DNA of 64,000 nucleotides, from positions 2,356,001 to 2,420,000 of the forward strand of contig NZ_LT960611.1 in NCBI RefSeq assembly GCF_900233005.1, read 5' to 3'. Numbering within the stretch: the stretch's first letter is position 1; every line of letters starts with the position of its first letter. The position numbers were made by a program, and so were the translations under genes. This DNA comes from Vibrio tapetis subsp. tapetis (lineage in GTDB: Bacteria > Pseudomonadota > Gammaproteobacteria > Enterobacterales > Vibrionaceae). Under the pieces are notes generated by a model. The model did no database searches. It was not told the origin of the DNA and saw nothing but the letters and a program-made list of their open reading frames with translations. This document shows, piece by piece, positions 29,571 through 38,364 of the stretch.

Positions 29571-29930
29571 ATGAGTAAGAATTACATTTTTCGAGAGTTA
29601 GAGTGCCAAATGACCAAGGAAGAGGTTGCTGAACTGTGCTTTAAAACTGTGAGAACTGTCACAAGTTGGGGTGGTGGAAATCCAATCCCTCCTGAGTGCA
29701 AAAGACTCATGAGAATGGCGAAAGTTCGGGAACTAAGCGTTAGTAAAGATTGGGAACAGTTCAAAATGTTGTACGACAGTATGGAGCTACCGACTGGCCA
29801 AGTGGTGAGGCCACAACAAATATTGGCGGGAATAGCGCGACTAGGGATTCAGTCTGAATTAGAGATTAAGACTTCAACTCACTTATTGAACCTTGCTAGA
29901 GCCATAGAAAACATTAAAAGAAAAATGTGA
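29571..29930 (+). CDS. Small phage-type regulator (intact paralogue)
   Basis: 119 aa; start ATG 29571 aligned with the split paralogue at 20801; an in-frame GTG 15 bp upstream is also conserved. No strong ribosome binding site. The segment KEEVAELCFKTVRTVTSWGGG looks like an HTH in which GGN replaces the DEGK of copy A. The rest is helical and ends in a basic tail. Likely a DNA-binding regulator of phage or island origin. It is convergent with the split HNH gene at 30026, as copy A is convergent with the TIR gene. Confidence 0.65.
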   Translation: MSKNYIFRELECQMTKEEVAELCFKTVRTVTSWGGGNPIPPECKRLMRMAKVRELSVSKDWEQFKMLYDSMELPTGQVVRPQQILAGIARLGIQSELEIKTSTHLLNLARAIENIKRKM

Positions 29931-29958
29931 TTATCGTATAACCGCTACTTCAGTGAAA

Positions 29959-30003
29959 AGAAAACCAACGACGGAATTAAAAACTCCGAGAAGTTGGTTT
30001 TCT
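29959..30003. terminator. Stem-loop between convergent genes
   Basis: 11-bp inverted repeat AGAAAACCAAC (29959-29969) with GTTGGTTTTCT (29993-30003) and an inner CGGA/TCCG pair. It can end transcripts from both sides: the regulator to the left and the HNH gene to the right. Confidence 0.65.
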
Positions 30004-30452
30004 ACTTGTATTCTACATCGATTAGCTAAACTTTAAGTTCTTTACCTGTTTCTGCATCGATATTTTTAATCCCATCTCGGTAGACTGCTTTAGTCAAACG
30101 GTCATCTTGTCGAGATGCATTGTTTTTCCAATGCAAAGGTCGAAGATTACTTAGATTGTCACTACCACCTTTTGAAGCTGGAGTAATATGATCAATTTCC
30201 CATCCATATACTGAATCACGTTTACCTGCGTATTTCGGAGCATTGCGATCACCTATTTCGGCATTATCCGATCACCTGTTTCGGTTTAAACCGATCGCTC
30301 ATTCCGCAATAATCCGATCACTTTAGCCCAAACTCCGAAATGGGCGATCGGAATAGCGAAATCACTGATCGGATACTCCGAAACCCTCCCTTTTTCTCTT
30401 TTAAATCAACCAGTCGCTATCCTTGTTAGTAGTCGTATACAACTAGGAAGTG

Positions 30453-31988
30453 ATGATGCCAAAAAAGAGAACACCAATGACAAAAATCAAAGAGGTTTTA
30501 CGCCTTAAATTCGAGTGCGGATTGTCACACAGAAATATCGCTTCCTGTCTGAAAATTGGTTGTGCGACCGTATCTGAAATCATCAGTCGTTTTAATCAAA
30601 GCCAAATAGGTTGGCCGCTCCCTGATAGTTGTTCAGATACAGAGTTAACCAATGCGCTTTATCACCCAAAAGGAGCGAATAAAGCCAAAGCGATGCCAAA
30701 CTTCGCTAACTGTTGTACGGAACTAAAAAGAAAAGGCATGACGAAACTGCTGTTGTGGGAAGAATATTACGAGCAATATCAGGAGCGAGCCTACGCTTAT
30801 ACTCAGTTCTGTGAACATTACATGCGTTGGTTAAAGAAGCAGAAGCGTAGCATGCGACAGACCCACATCGCAGGTGACAAGCTGTTCATTGATTACTGTG
30901 GCCCAACGATCCCAGTCGTTAACCCTGACACGGGAGAGATCCGTCATGCCCAGGTTTTTGTTGCCACTCTTGGTGCATCCAATTATACCTACGTGGAAGC
31001 AAGTGAGAGTCAAAAACTAGAACACTGGCTGGAAGCCCATGCCAATGCCTTCGAACACTTCGGCGGGGTTCCAAGGTTGTTAGTCCCTGATAACCTGCGT
31101 TCGGCTGTCACTAAACATGACCGCTATGAACCTCAGCTCAACGATAGTTACCAGAAACTATCTAACCATTACCAGACGGCTGTCATGCCTGCTCGACCAT
31201 ACAAACCTAAAGACAAAGCAAAAGCTGAAAATGCAGTGCTCATTGTTGAGCGTTGGATAATGATGCGACTACGACACAATACCTTCCACACGTTCAAAGA
31301 GTTAAACCTAGCCATCCGTGAGCTAATGAATGATTTGAACCAAAGGGAAATGAAACAGCTAGGAGCCAGCCGTCAGGCACTGTTCGAGCAGTTAGATAAA
31401 CCAGCATTGAGACCACTTCCAATCCAACGCTACATCTATACCGAAACTAAGCGGGCGAAAGTTGGGCCTGACTACCACATAGAGTACAGAAAACATTACT
31501 ACTCTGTGCCTCACCAGTTAGTGGGACAACATGTTGAACTTGAAGCCACTTCCCGCTTGATACGCATTTATTATCAAGGAAACCTAGTCTCACAACATCC
31601 ATGTAGCCCAAAAGAACGAGGGATAAGCACTTACCCCGAACACATGCCCAGCAACCATCGGTATCAGAAATGGTCTCCTGAACGATTATTGCGCTGGGGA
31701 GAACATATTGGCGCTGCAACTCGTGAAATGGTGAATGTTCAATTGATGAAAAAGGCACACCCTGAACAAGCTTATCGTAGCTGTCTTGGCTTATTGAACC
31801 TGAGTAAAAAATACGGTGATGTTCGTCTAGAGCAAGCCTGTAAGGATGCGCTTCTAATCAATAAACCCTATCTTAAGTTCGTCAAAAACTTGTTAGTAAA
31901 CCATCGGGAAGGCCAACTCTCATCAGAAACTCAAACCACACCCAACATAGAGCACAGCAATGTTCGTGGCCCTGACTTTTACCACTAG
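30453..31988 (+). CDS. istA: IS21-family transposase IstA
   Basis: About 511 aa DDE transposase. N-terminal HTH (GLSHRNIASCLKIG), integrase core with LFIDYCGPTIP (first Asp), LLVPDNLRSAV (second Asp) and KAKAENAVLIVERW (Glu). GTG 30450 and ATG 30453/30456 are all possible starts behind AGGAAG. It is followed by istB 9 bp downstream. Little similarity to the IstA at 13479-14969, so a separate acquisition. Confidence 0.95.
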   Translation: MMPKKRTPMTKIKEVLRLKFECGLSHRNIASCLKIGCATVSEIISRFNQSQIGWPLPDSCSDTELTNALYHPKGANKAKAMPNFANCCTELKRKGMTKLLLWEEYYEQYQERAYAYTQFCEHYMRWLKKQKRSMRQTHIAGDKLFIDYCGPTIPVVNPDTGEIRHAQVFVATLGASNYTYVEASESQKLEHWLEAHANAFEHFGGVPRLLVPDNLRSAVTKHDRYEPQLNDSYQKLSNHYQTAVMPARPYKPKDKAKAENAVLIVERWIMMRLRHNTFHTFKELNLAIRELMNDLNQREMKQLGASRQALFEQLDKPALRPLPIQRYIYTETKRAKVGPDYHIEYRKHYYSVPHQLVGQHVELEATSRLIRIYYQGNLVSQHPCSPKERGISTYPEHMPSNHRYQKWSPERLLRWGEHIGAATREMVNVQLMKKAHPEQAYRSCLGLLNLSKKYGDVRLEQACKDALLINKPYLKFVKNLLVNHREGQLSSETQTTPNIEHSNVRGPDFYH

Positions 31989-31997
31989 GAGTACGTA

Positions 31998-32738
31998 ATG
32001 AACCAGATAAATGAACAACTAAAAGCACTTCGCCTTGGTCATGCAGCACAAGCTTTAGAGCAGCAACGTGAGCAGCTATCCACTTACGCAGAGCTAGCGT
32101 TCGAAGAAAGGTTAAGCTTACTTCTAGAGAGTGAGTTGCTTAACCGAAACCAAACTAAGATCCAAAGGCTCAAGCGACAAGCCAAGCTCAGAGTAGATGC
32201 GCAGGCAAGCCAAATTATTTACAAAGAAGGGCGAGGTCTAATGCGGAGTCAGATGAGTGAACTTCTGACAGGAATCTATCTGCACAAACATCAAAATATC
32301 TTGATCACTGGCCCTACAGGAGCAGGAAAAACCTATATCGCTTGCGCTTTATCGGCTCAGGCTTGCGAGCAGCAACATAGCGTTCGATATTACCGTTTGA
32401 GTCGCTTACTGGATGATCTAAGTTCAGGCCGTCTTGACGGCACATATCAAAAACAGCTACTGGCACTATCGAAAAAAGGCTTACTCGTCCTAGATGACTG
32501 GGGAATGGAAAAGCTCACTCAGGATCATGCAGGTCATTTACTGGAGTTACTTGAAGACAGATATCAGGTCAGCAGCACGATGATGATAAGCCAACTTCCT
32601 GTAAAAGAATGGTACAACATGATAGGTAACGCCACGGTTGCTGATGCTGTTTTAGACCGATTAATCCATAACAGCCACCGATTAGAACTAGGAGGGGAAT
32701 CAATGAGAAAACTGGCGCAATCCGATCAGTTAGAGTAA
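31998..32738 (+). CDS. istB: IS21-family helper ATPase IstB
   Basis: 246 aa AAA+ ATPase, partner of IstA. Walker A GPTGAGKTYIA (~105), Walker B LLVLDDWGME, sensor MISQLPVKEW. Preceded by AGGAG. Length and motifs are typical, so the element looks complete. Confidence 0.95.
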   Translation: MNQINEQLKALRLGHAAQALEQQREQLSTYAELAFEERLSLLLESELLNRNQTKIQRLKRQAKLRVDAQASQIIYKEGRGLMRSQMSELLTGIYLHKHQNILITGPTGAGKTYIACALSAQACEQQHSVRYYRLSRLLDDLSSGRLDGTYQKQLLALSKKGLLVLDDWGMEKLTQDHAGHLLELLEDRYQVSSTMMISQLPVKEWYNMIGNATVADAVLDRLIHNSHRLELGGESMRKLAQSDQLE

Positions 32739-33153
32739 AACTAGAGGTAGAGAAAAACGGCAGGGTCAGGTGATCGGATTAAACCGAAACGCCCGATCGG
32801 AATCGCCGAAATACGCATACCATAAGCGTTTCGCTTTATCCAAGCTGTACACTGGTCATTGCGATAACCCATTTCCTCATTTTTATCACTAGAAAACTGA
32901 GCTTTTGCCCATACATCATCTATTTGTTTTTGAGTCCAAGACATTTCTAACTACTCCATAATGGTTAACCACAATATATATGGGGATAATAAACAATAAT
33001 TCAATAACACACATTGAAATTAATTGCTTAAGTGTTAGGTATTAGATGTGAGGTTCCTATATTTAAACGCCGAGTTTTCCTGTCTAGTTCTTTGTTACTA
33101 CAATTTATCTTTGAATTTACACAGAGACGGTTGTGTGAGTGCTGATAGATAGG

Positions 33154-33265
33154 TTGAATTTACCCCCGTGATACAACACGGGGATTCACAACTAACAGCA
33201 TTAGAAGAATGGATAACTTTTAGTAGGGCAAAAGCTCGTGAACAGGATGTGAATGAGTCAAAGGT
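33154..33265 (+). repeat. 112-bp dispersed repeat, copy 2
   Basis: Counterpart of 24098-24209, with the hairpin CCCCGTG-ATACAA-CACGGGG at 33164-33183 conserved. The frame ending AREQDVNESKV is kept but there is no start upstream. It ends about 18 bp from the 3' end of the group II intron. Confidence 0.75.
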
Positions 33266-33283
33266 CTAAGCAACTTTGGGGCA

Positions 33284-35345
33284 TCGAGTAGGGTGAGGCG
33301 TCTCCGCCTCATCCCTCTCACAGAACCGTACGTACGGACCTCGTATACGGCTCATGCACATTTCCATTCAGCATAATGGCTGAACACATATCCTGTCCTA
33401 ACGTGTTCAAGATTCACTAATCCAAGGTCGTTAAACCATTGATTTGGCATCGAGTAACTGGCTAATGGACTCGCAGCATTTCTCCAACTATCCATACAGA
33501 TATACCTGAATGACCCTTCGTAACCTAGCTGTCTTAGCCTGCGGTGGAGTCGGGTCGGTTTTTTCCATAATCGTAATTGGACGCTGCGAAGTCTTCGCCT
33601 TAACCACGCGGCCAGTTTCTTAAACTCCCTGTTGGCATTCGCTATTCGAAAGTACTGGCTGAACCCTCTCAGAAGTGGATTCAGTTGTTTAATGACTTCT
33701 AACAATGGCTTACCGCCATTGCGTCTTGTCACTCGCTTCAACTTTCCTTTGAACGTCGACATTTTCTTTGGCTGAATACGGCTATAATGGCTACCGATTT
33801 CTATTCCAAGGAATTTCACACCTTCGCCGCTGTGCGCTATGTGTGATTTGGTTTCGTTCACCGTTACTTGAGCTGTTTTTCCAGGACCTTCGTTGCCTGT
33901 ACTTGCGCATCTTCTGCACCTTTACGGCTGCGACAGAAGATCAGTATGTCGTCGGCATAACGGACTATTCGATGTCCTCGCTTTCGCATCTCTTGATCAA
34001 ACGCATCCAGATAGATGTTCGCTATCAGTGGGCTTATTACTCCACCTTGCGGACTACCTATCTCGGTATGCTGCCACTCTCCATCAACCATTACGCCACT
34101 TTTCAGGAACTGTTTGATGAGCTCCAGTACGCTACTGTCTGTGACTCGTTTCTTAATGCTTTTTAGAATAAGCTCGTGGTCGAGCTTATCGAAGCACTTC
34201 GATAAGTCCATATCTACGACGTGTTGCATTCCGTATCGACGGATGAACATCGTCGCTTTGTTTATAGCATCGTGACAACTTCGATTCGGTCTATACCCAA
34301 AGCTGGATGGGTGAAACTGCTCTTCGAAGATTGGGGTTAATAGATCATTTAGAGCTTGTTGGACAACTCTATCCCGTACTGTTGGGATCCCAAGTAATCG
34401 CACCCCACCATCATCTTTCGGTATTTCTACCCGTCTGACGGGTTGAGGGGTGTATCGCTTGGTTTTGAGTTCCAGAAGAAGTTGATCTAGGTTATCACTC
34501 AGATTTTGGGCGTAGTCGCTTAGGCTCTGCCTATCTATTCCGGCCGCGCCTTTCGCTTTCCACACTTTTTTAATCCTTTATAGAGTCGCTCTTTGTGGAG
34601 CAAGTGACCATATACACTGTAGTAAACTCTCAACTTTTTCCTTTAGATTGTGTGCCGTGTGGGGACAAATGCTCTCTCACAGTGTTGGTGTATTTCACTC
34701 CACTCTCTAGCCTTCTAGCTCAATGGCAATTTACTAGAGTGAGTCAGAGTTACTCCCTTGTACGGTTTCTCGCTTCAGTGCTTTGCTTTCACAAAGACCG
34801 AGACGGAATACCTCGATAGCTAATCAACTTGTATACCACTGAAAAAAAAACATCTGCTCATCACAGACTTAAAATGTACTTCATCCCTTCGCAACACCAG
34901 ATTGCTTTTGGCAAAATGTTGTCCCATCAGACGTGTTACTGATGGTCAGCTCAGTTTTATCCTCCACACCATTACTGGGCTTCACCGGCCGAGCTTTACT
35001 CACTACTACGGATTCATCTGCCACCTCGCACCAACATAGATCTTGGCTCTCGCCTTGAGTTTATGCTTCCGACGTTTGCTCGGATGTGGTGTCAGGCTTC
35101 CCCAGTTACTGCACTGGCTCCCTGTTAACAATGCCACCCTCAAGCACAATCTAGGTCTGATTGAGTATCGGGCTTCACGCTATTTTGCACGCTTACCCAC
35201 CTAAATTGCCGAATCAGGTTCACTTTCGTTGTGTACTGTTAACTTCCTATCGCTTCCTTCAAACCCTGCCGTTGGCCAGCAACGCCCTTGCGATTCGGAT
35301 TATCTTCCCCTCAATCAGGGTGATTTAGGCTTCTTTCAGCCTAAT
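33284..35345 (-). mobile_element. Group II intron, degenerate
   Basis: Minus-strand element of about 2.06 kb: structured non-coding RNA (34640-35345), reverse transcriptase/maturase gene (33352-34640), then domain V at 33321-33353 (GAGCCGTATACGAGG, loop, CGTACGGTTC pairing) and a domain VI hairpin (33297-33316). The 5' end is a guess; it follows directly on a stem-loop (35346-35372 region) downstream of the HNH gene. Insertion behind a terminator hairpin and the lack of an endonuclease domain suggest bacterial class C. Two frameshifts make the maturase inactive. Confidence 0.7.
33352..34640 (-). pseudogene. ltrA: Group II intron reverse transcriptase/maturase, frameshifted
   Basis: Three frames: an N-terminal HLLHKERLYKGLKK, then WKAKGAAGIDRQS through RYADDILIFCRSRKG (33864-34565), then FLGIEIGSHYSRIQPKK to the C-terminal maturase domain (33352-33861). 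The first break is at an A-run (34566-34571, six instead of a fitting seven), the second at 33861-33863 where one T is missing from the expected LKLTVNETK. No HNH endonuclease domain follows the maturase domain. Catalytic YADD is kept, but no full-length protein can be made. Confidence 0.9.
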
Positions 35346-35452
35346 GGGTTTGCCAGCTTCGCTGGGCAAACAAAAGAGAGCTAGAGACGAAGCTCTAACT
35401 CAATTCGCGGGTATTAGAAAAGTATCTTAAAGCCATAATCGTTTGTTGTACT

Positions 35453-36607
35453 TTATAGATTGATAAAGAAATCTCGATGTGCATCAACTTTATTCTTAAT
35501 CTCTACAAGATCACTATTGAATGTAGAACCACCATTGAAAGCCAAAAGATCTTCCAAATTGAGCTCCAAAACTCTATTTAGCGGCTTAATTAACAAGAAG
35601 CATTTACCAAGTCCCAGTGAATCAACTAGATTTGGAGCGATGCGCTCGATTTCTGCGCAACTTATCACCCAATTTAACTGCCTATTAATATTAAGGTTCA
35701 ATGCTATATGACCATTCGATGGGATCAGTGAAATAGTGGTGCCAAAATCAATACCGCATTGTTGCTTTAAAAAAAGATCGTTTTGATTGTAAGCCCCTGC
35801 CCCTTTTATCTTAGGTTTTTCATCGTTAGGCTTAAACCACAAAGCCTTATACAACTCGTCAGCAGCTGAGCCAACAATGGCACTTTCTCCAAAACAGACA
35901 TATGAAATACCAATTGCTAGTTTAGCTAAAAAGCGAATATCAAAGTCCATATACATGGATACTCTATTTTTACGCTCTTGACCATTTGAACAATTGGATC
36001 GAAAGTAATTAATGCGCTCTAAGTCCAGTTCACTTGGTTCACTAAACCCAATACTTTTAGGATCTGCACCTTCAACAGTAGTACACAGTATTTTTTCTAC
36101 TTTTTTACCTACAAACGCATCCTTAAATGCATTCCATGATATCTCTGGAGCTTTATTAGATCTGGTGGAAAAAAGAAAATATGCTCTAGACCTTATTTTC
36201 TTAACAGCTCGTGGGTTGCCTCCCGAATACCAGTACTTCTGCTCATCGTGTGGTCGCACCCAAAATACTTGCTCTCCTAGCGGGCCTAACCAAAGTTCAC
36301 AGACTTCATCCGATTTAATATTTGGTGGCAAAAGATCACACACTCCCATACATCGAAGAGGTAAACCATTGTTTAGTTTTGGATCAAACAAAGAATAAGA
36401 AACTTCATTTAACTGGTTAAAAACCATGAAATCCTTCTCAAACGCAGCATCAACAAACAGACCAAGATTATTATTGCAAGTAATACAAACATCTCTGGTT
36501 TTTAATCGGTCAGGAGCCTGTGAACCACCTAAGAACTGCGGAATGACATGTTCTAACCCAAATTTTTCATCCTCTTTTTTCTGTCGACAGTAAATGCAAG
36601 TTTTCAT
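35453..36607 (-). CDS. HNH endonuclease (HNH_5-like)
   Basis: 384 aa. N-terminal zinc-HNH module: CIYC (4-7), LEHVIPQFLGGS (18-29) and CITCNN (~41-46). The long C-terminal part is unassigned and mostly hydrophilic. Start ATG 36607 with AGGA upstream. Such proteins are common in defence islands, as stand-alone or partner nucleases. Its upstream region is shared with the PIN-like gene of island 2. The group II intron lies just downstream of its terminator-like hairpin. Confidence 0.8.
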   Translation of the reverse strand: MKTCIYCRQKKEDEKFGLEHVIPQFLGGSQAPDRLKTRDVCITCNNNLGLFVDAAFEKDFMVFNQLNEVSYSLFDPKLNNGLPLRCMGVCDLLPPNIKSDEVCELWLGPLGEQVFWVRPHDEQKYWYSGGNPRAVKKIRSRAYFLFSTRSNKAPEISWNAFKDAFVGKKVEKILCTTVEGADPKSIGFSEPSELDLERINYFRSNCSNGQERKNRVSMYMDFDIRFLAKLAIGISYVCFGESAIVGSAADELYKALWFKPNDEKPKIKGAGAYNQNDLFLKQQCGIDFGTTISLIPSNGHIALNLNINRQLNWVISCAEIERIAPNLVDSLGLGKCFLLIKPLNRVLELNLEDLLAFNGGSTFNSDLVEIKNKVDAHRDFFINL

Positions 36608-37123
36608 ATATCCTCGAAAAAATCACTTTATAGATGGATTTATTGTGTATCTACATTCCGTATATATTGCTGTTATTCATTATGAAACTCAACAGGTATC
36701 AATCTGTTGTGTGAATAGATAAAAAGTTACCGTATAAGTGCCTAAAGTATGGATTAGATTAATTTGGTCAATTTGTAGTACTAGCTAGGTAATCAGTTCG
36801 TTGGGGCTAAGAAGGTTTGGGGCAAAAGTGACTCACATCTTTACAGTATCTATGACCCAGAAAGACGTAGGGTAAAGTCTTGGCTCTTAGCGAGGTTTTT
36901 ACTATTGGTCGTAAAATTAGTGACTTAGCCGAAAATTCTGTGATGGTAAGCATCCTTACTCCCACCGGCAAATTTTCTTTGTAGATACACTTCTCGATAG
37001 CTGGTTGGGTATACAGTATAATAATGAGGATATTTGTGGAGCTCAGTTTGTTTGTAATGAGCTTTTGGGTAACATAAAGCTAATGGTGACTTTAAGTACT
37101 TGGTTGCCTGTGTTTTGGGTGTA
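36608..37123. other. Intergenic region between HNH gene and dinB
   Basis: About 0.5 kb with no gene seen. It contains the shared promoter module (36664-36769) serving the HNH gene and, at its right end, the presumed promoter of dinB. No LexA box was recognised with confidence. Confidence 0.5.
36664..36769 (-). promoter_or_regulatory. Upstream module shared with island 2
   Basis: Read on the minus strand, it contains a 21-bp block (36749-36769) identical to 60753-60773 and a ~52-bp block (36664-36715) nearly identical to 60835-60886, starting TTCACACAACAG. In both places the module sits upstream of a nuclease-type cargo gene in the same orientation. Promoter function is inferred. Confidence 0.6.
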
Positions 37124-38198
37124 ATGAAAATGCTGAAAAAAATCATACACATAGACCTTGACTGTTACTATGCCGCAGTTGAAATGAGAGATTATCCTGA
37201 GTTAAGGGATATACCATTGGCGATTGGCGATTGGTGGCTCCCAGAATCAGCGTGGTGTGATCTCAACATGTAACTATATTGCTCGAAAATATGGTGTTCG
37301 CTCTGCAATGGCGACCGCTCATGCTCTGAAACTATGCCCAAATCTAATGGTTATAGGTGGAGATATGGAAAAGTATAAGGCTTTATCCAAGCAGATCCAT
37401 GCAATCTTTGCTCGTTATACCGACCTTATTGAGCCTATATCGCTTGATGAGGCTTACCTTGATGTGACAGATTCTCAACTATTTAGGGGGTCGGCAACAT
37501 TAATCGCAGAGGATATTCGAAAGGCCATTGAATCAGAATTAAACCTTACGGCCAGTGCCGGAATAGCCCCTATCAAATTTGTTGCAAAGGTCGCTTCCGA
37601 TATTAATAAACCAAATGGAATTTGTGTCGTAACTCCAGATGAAATAGACAGATTTGTTGACGATCTAGAATTAGGCTTAATTCCCGGTGTTGGTAAGGTA
37701 ACACTGGAGAAGCTGCATAACCTTGGTTTGTACCAAGGTATTGATGTTAAAAATTACGACCAACACATGTTACTCAAACATTTTGGTAAGTTTGGCAGTT
37801 CCCTATGGGAGCGCTGCCATGGAATTGATCGTCGTGAGGTAACACCAACAAGAATTAGAAAATCCCTTGGTGTTGAACGGACATTTGCTCAAGATATTCT
37901 GACTGAATCAGAATGCCTAGAAGTTATTGAATCACTATATGATGAACTAGTGAGACGATTCAGTAAGGTTTCTCATGATAAAAGAATAATCCGTCAGGGT
38001 CTTAAACTTAAATTCGATGACTTCCAGCAAACAACGGTTGAACATAAACAAATCAGTCTTGATAAAGCTTTTTTCTCTGCTTTATTAAAAAAAGCTTGGG
38101 CGCGAGCTAATGGCCGAGGAATTCGTCTTATTGGATTAAGTGTAGGGTTAGAACCTCAGGAAGGTCAGTCCAACACCCAGATGACCCTCAAGTGGTGA
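37124..38198 (+). pseudogene. dinB: DNA polymerase IV-like (Y family), frameshifted by 7-bp duplication
   Basis: Start ATG 37124 ([21 protein letters not shown]), catalytic [10 protein letters not shown] present. At 37221-37234 the heptamer CGATTGG is tandemly repeated, which shifts the frame; after it the frame continues 37224-38198 ([22 protein letters not shown] ... SLDEAYLDVT with the second catalytic Asp-Glu ... IPGVGKVT helix-hairpin-helix). With one heptamer removed the protein is complete, ~355 aa, the usual DinB length. It could revert by slippage. Last cargo gene of island 1. Confidence 0.93.
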
Positions 38199-38364
38199 AA
38201 ATGTAAGTGTAAATGAAGCGTTTACGAGGCATTTATCTTACGAATCTCGTGAATTTTCTGTAAGTGGATTATGTAAGTATATTTTTTAGTTTAACTATAT
38301 ATTTTTAACAATTATTTGCTCATTATCTCACTAAAATTTACATTTTTTACCCGATAGTCTTTCT
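38199..38364 (+). other. AT-rich 3' end of island 1
   Basis: Non-coding, strongly AT-rich, as expected for the 3' terminus of GInt elements. It contains TGTAAGTG/TGTAAGTA at 38202, 38259 and 38272; the same octamer is at 7300-7307 near the left end. Probable recombinase binding region. Confidence 0.65.

Larger units (their letters stand above)
30227..32817 (+). mobile_element. Second IS21-family insertion sequence (2591 bp)
   Basis: Ends are inverted repeats TGCGTATTTCGG (30227-30238) and its complement at the right end (32806-32817), with further internal copies of the CGATCRC...TTTCGG pattern spaced through the first 130 bp, typical multiple transposase sites. The target duplication TACC flanks it (30223-30226, 32818-32821). 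It carries istA and istB on the plus strand. Confidence 0.9.
30026..32944 (-). pseudogene. Small HNH nuclease gene split by IS21-family element
   Basis: N-terminal part 32818-32944 (MSWTQKQIDDVWAKAQF...RNAYG) and C-terminal part 30026-30226 (KRDSVYGWEIDHITPASKGG ... NLRPLHWKNN ... ETGKELKV). Without the IS and one copy of the 4-bp duplication TACC they join in frame as a ~107-aa protein with the HNH core EIDHI, SNLRPLHWKNN. The IS separates the N-terminal third from the nuclease motif, so the gene is inactive as it stands. Confidence 0.9.
7268..38364 (+). mobile_element. Island 1: GInt-type genomic island in a flagellin gene
   Basis: About 31.1 kb. It has a recombinase operon with the ginABCD layout at the left end (7362-16626), cargo, and a short AT-rich right end (38199-38364). 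This is the three-part structure described for GInt elements. Boundaries were set by aligning both flanks with the intact flagellin paralogue at 4171-5304; one base (A) is ambiguous at the junction. ginB is frameshifted and ginC is interrupted by an IS21-family element, so this island is probably not able to move by itself at present, though the intact set in island 2 might act on it. Confidence 0.85.

Noticed and set aside
30227..30420. Repeated TTTCGG/GATCRC units looked like a short CRISPR-like or iteron array
   Set aside because: They are the terminal inverted repeat and internal transposase sites of the IS21-family element; the same pattern is at its right end.
33768..34275. Plus-strand ORFs over the group II intron maturase
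   Set aside because: Antisense to the YADD reverse transcriptase frame; no family features.
35022..35032. Minus-strand GTGCG as group II intron 5' end
   Set aside because: It would leave only ~390 nt for domains I-III, and the structured sequence continues to about 35345; boundary kept uncertain.
36925..37152. Minus-strand 75-codon ORF upstream of dinB
   Set aside because: Overlaps the true dinB start on the other strand; low-complexity composition and no start signal.
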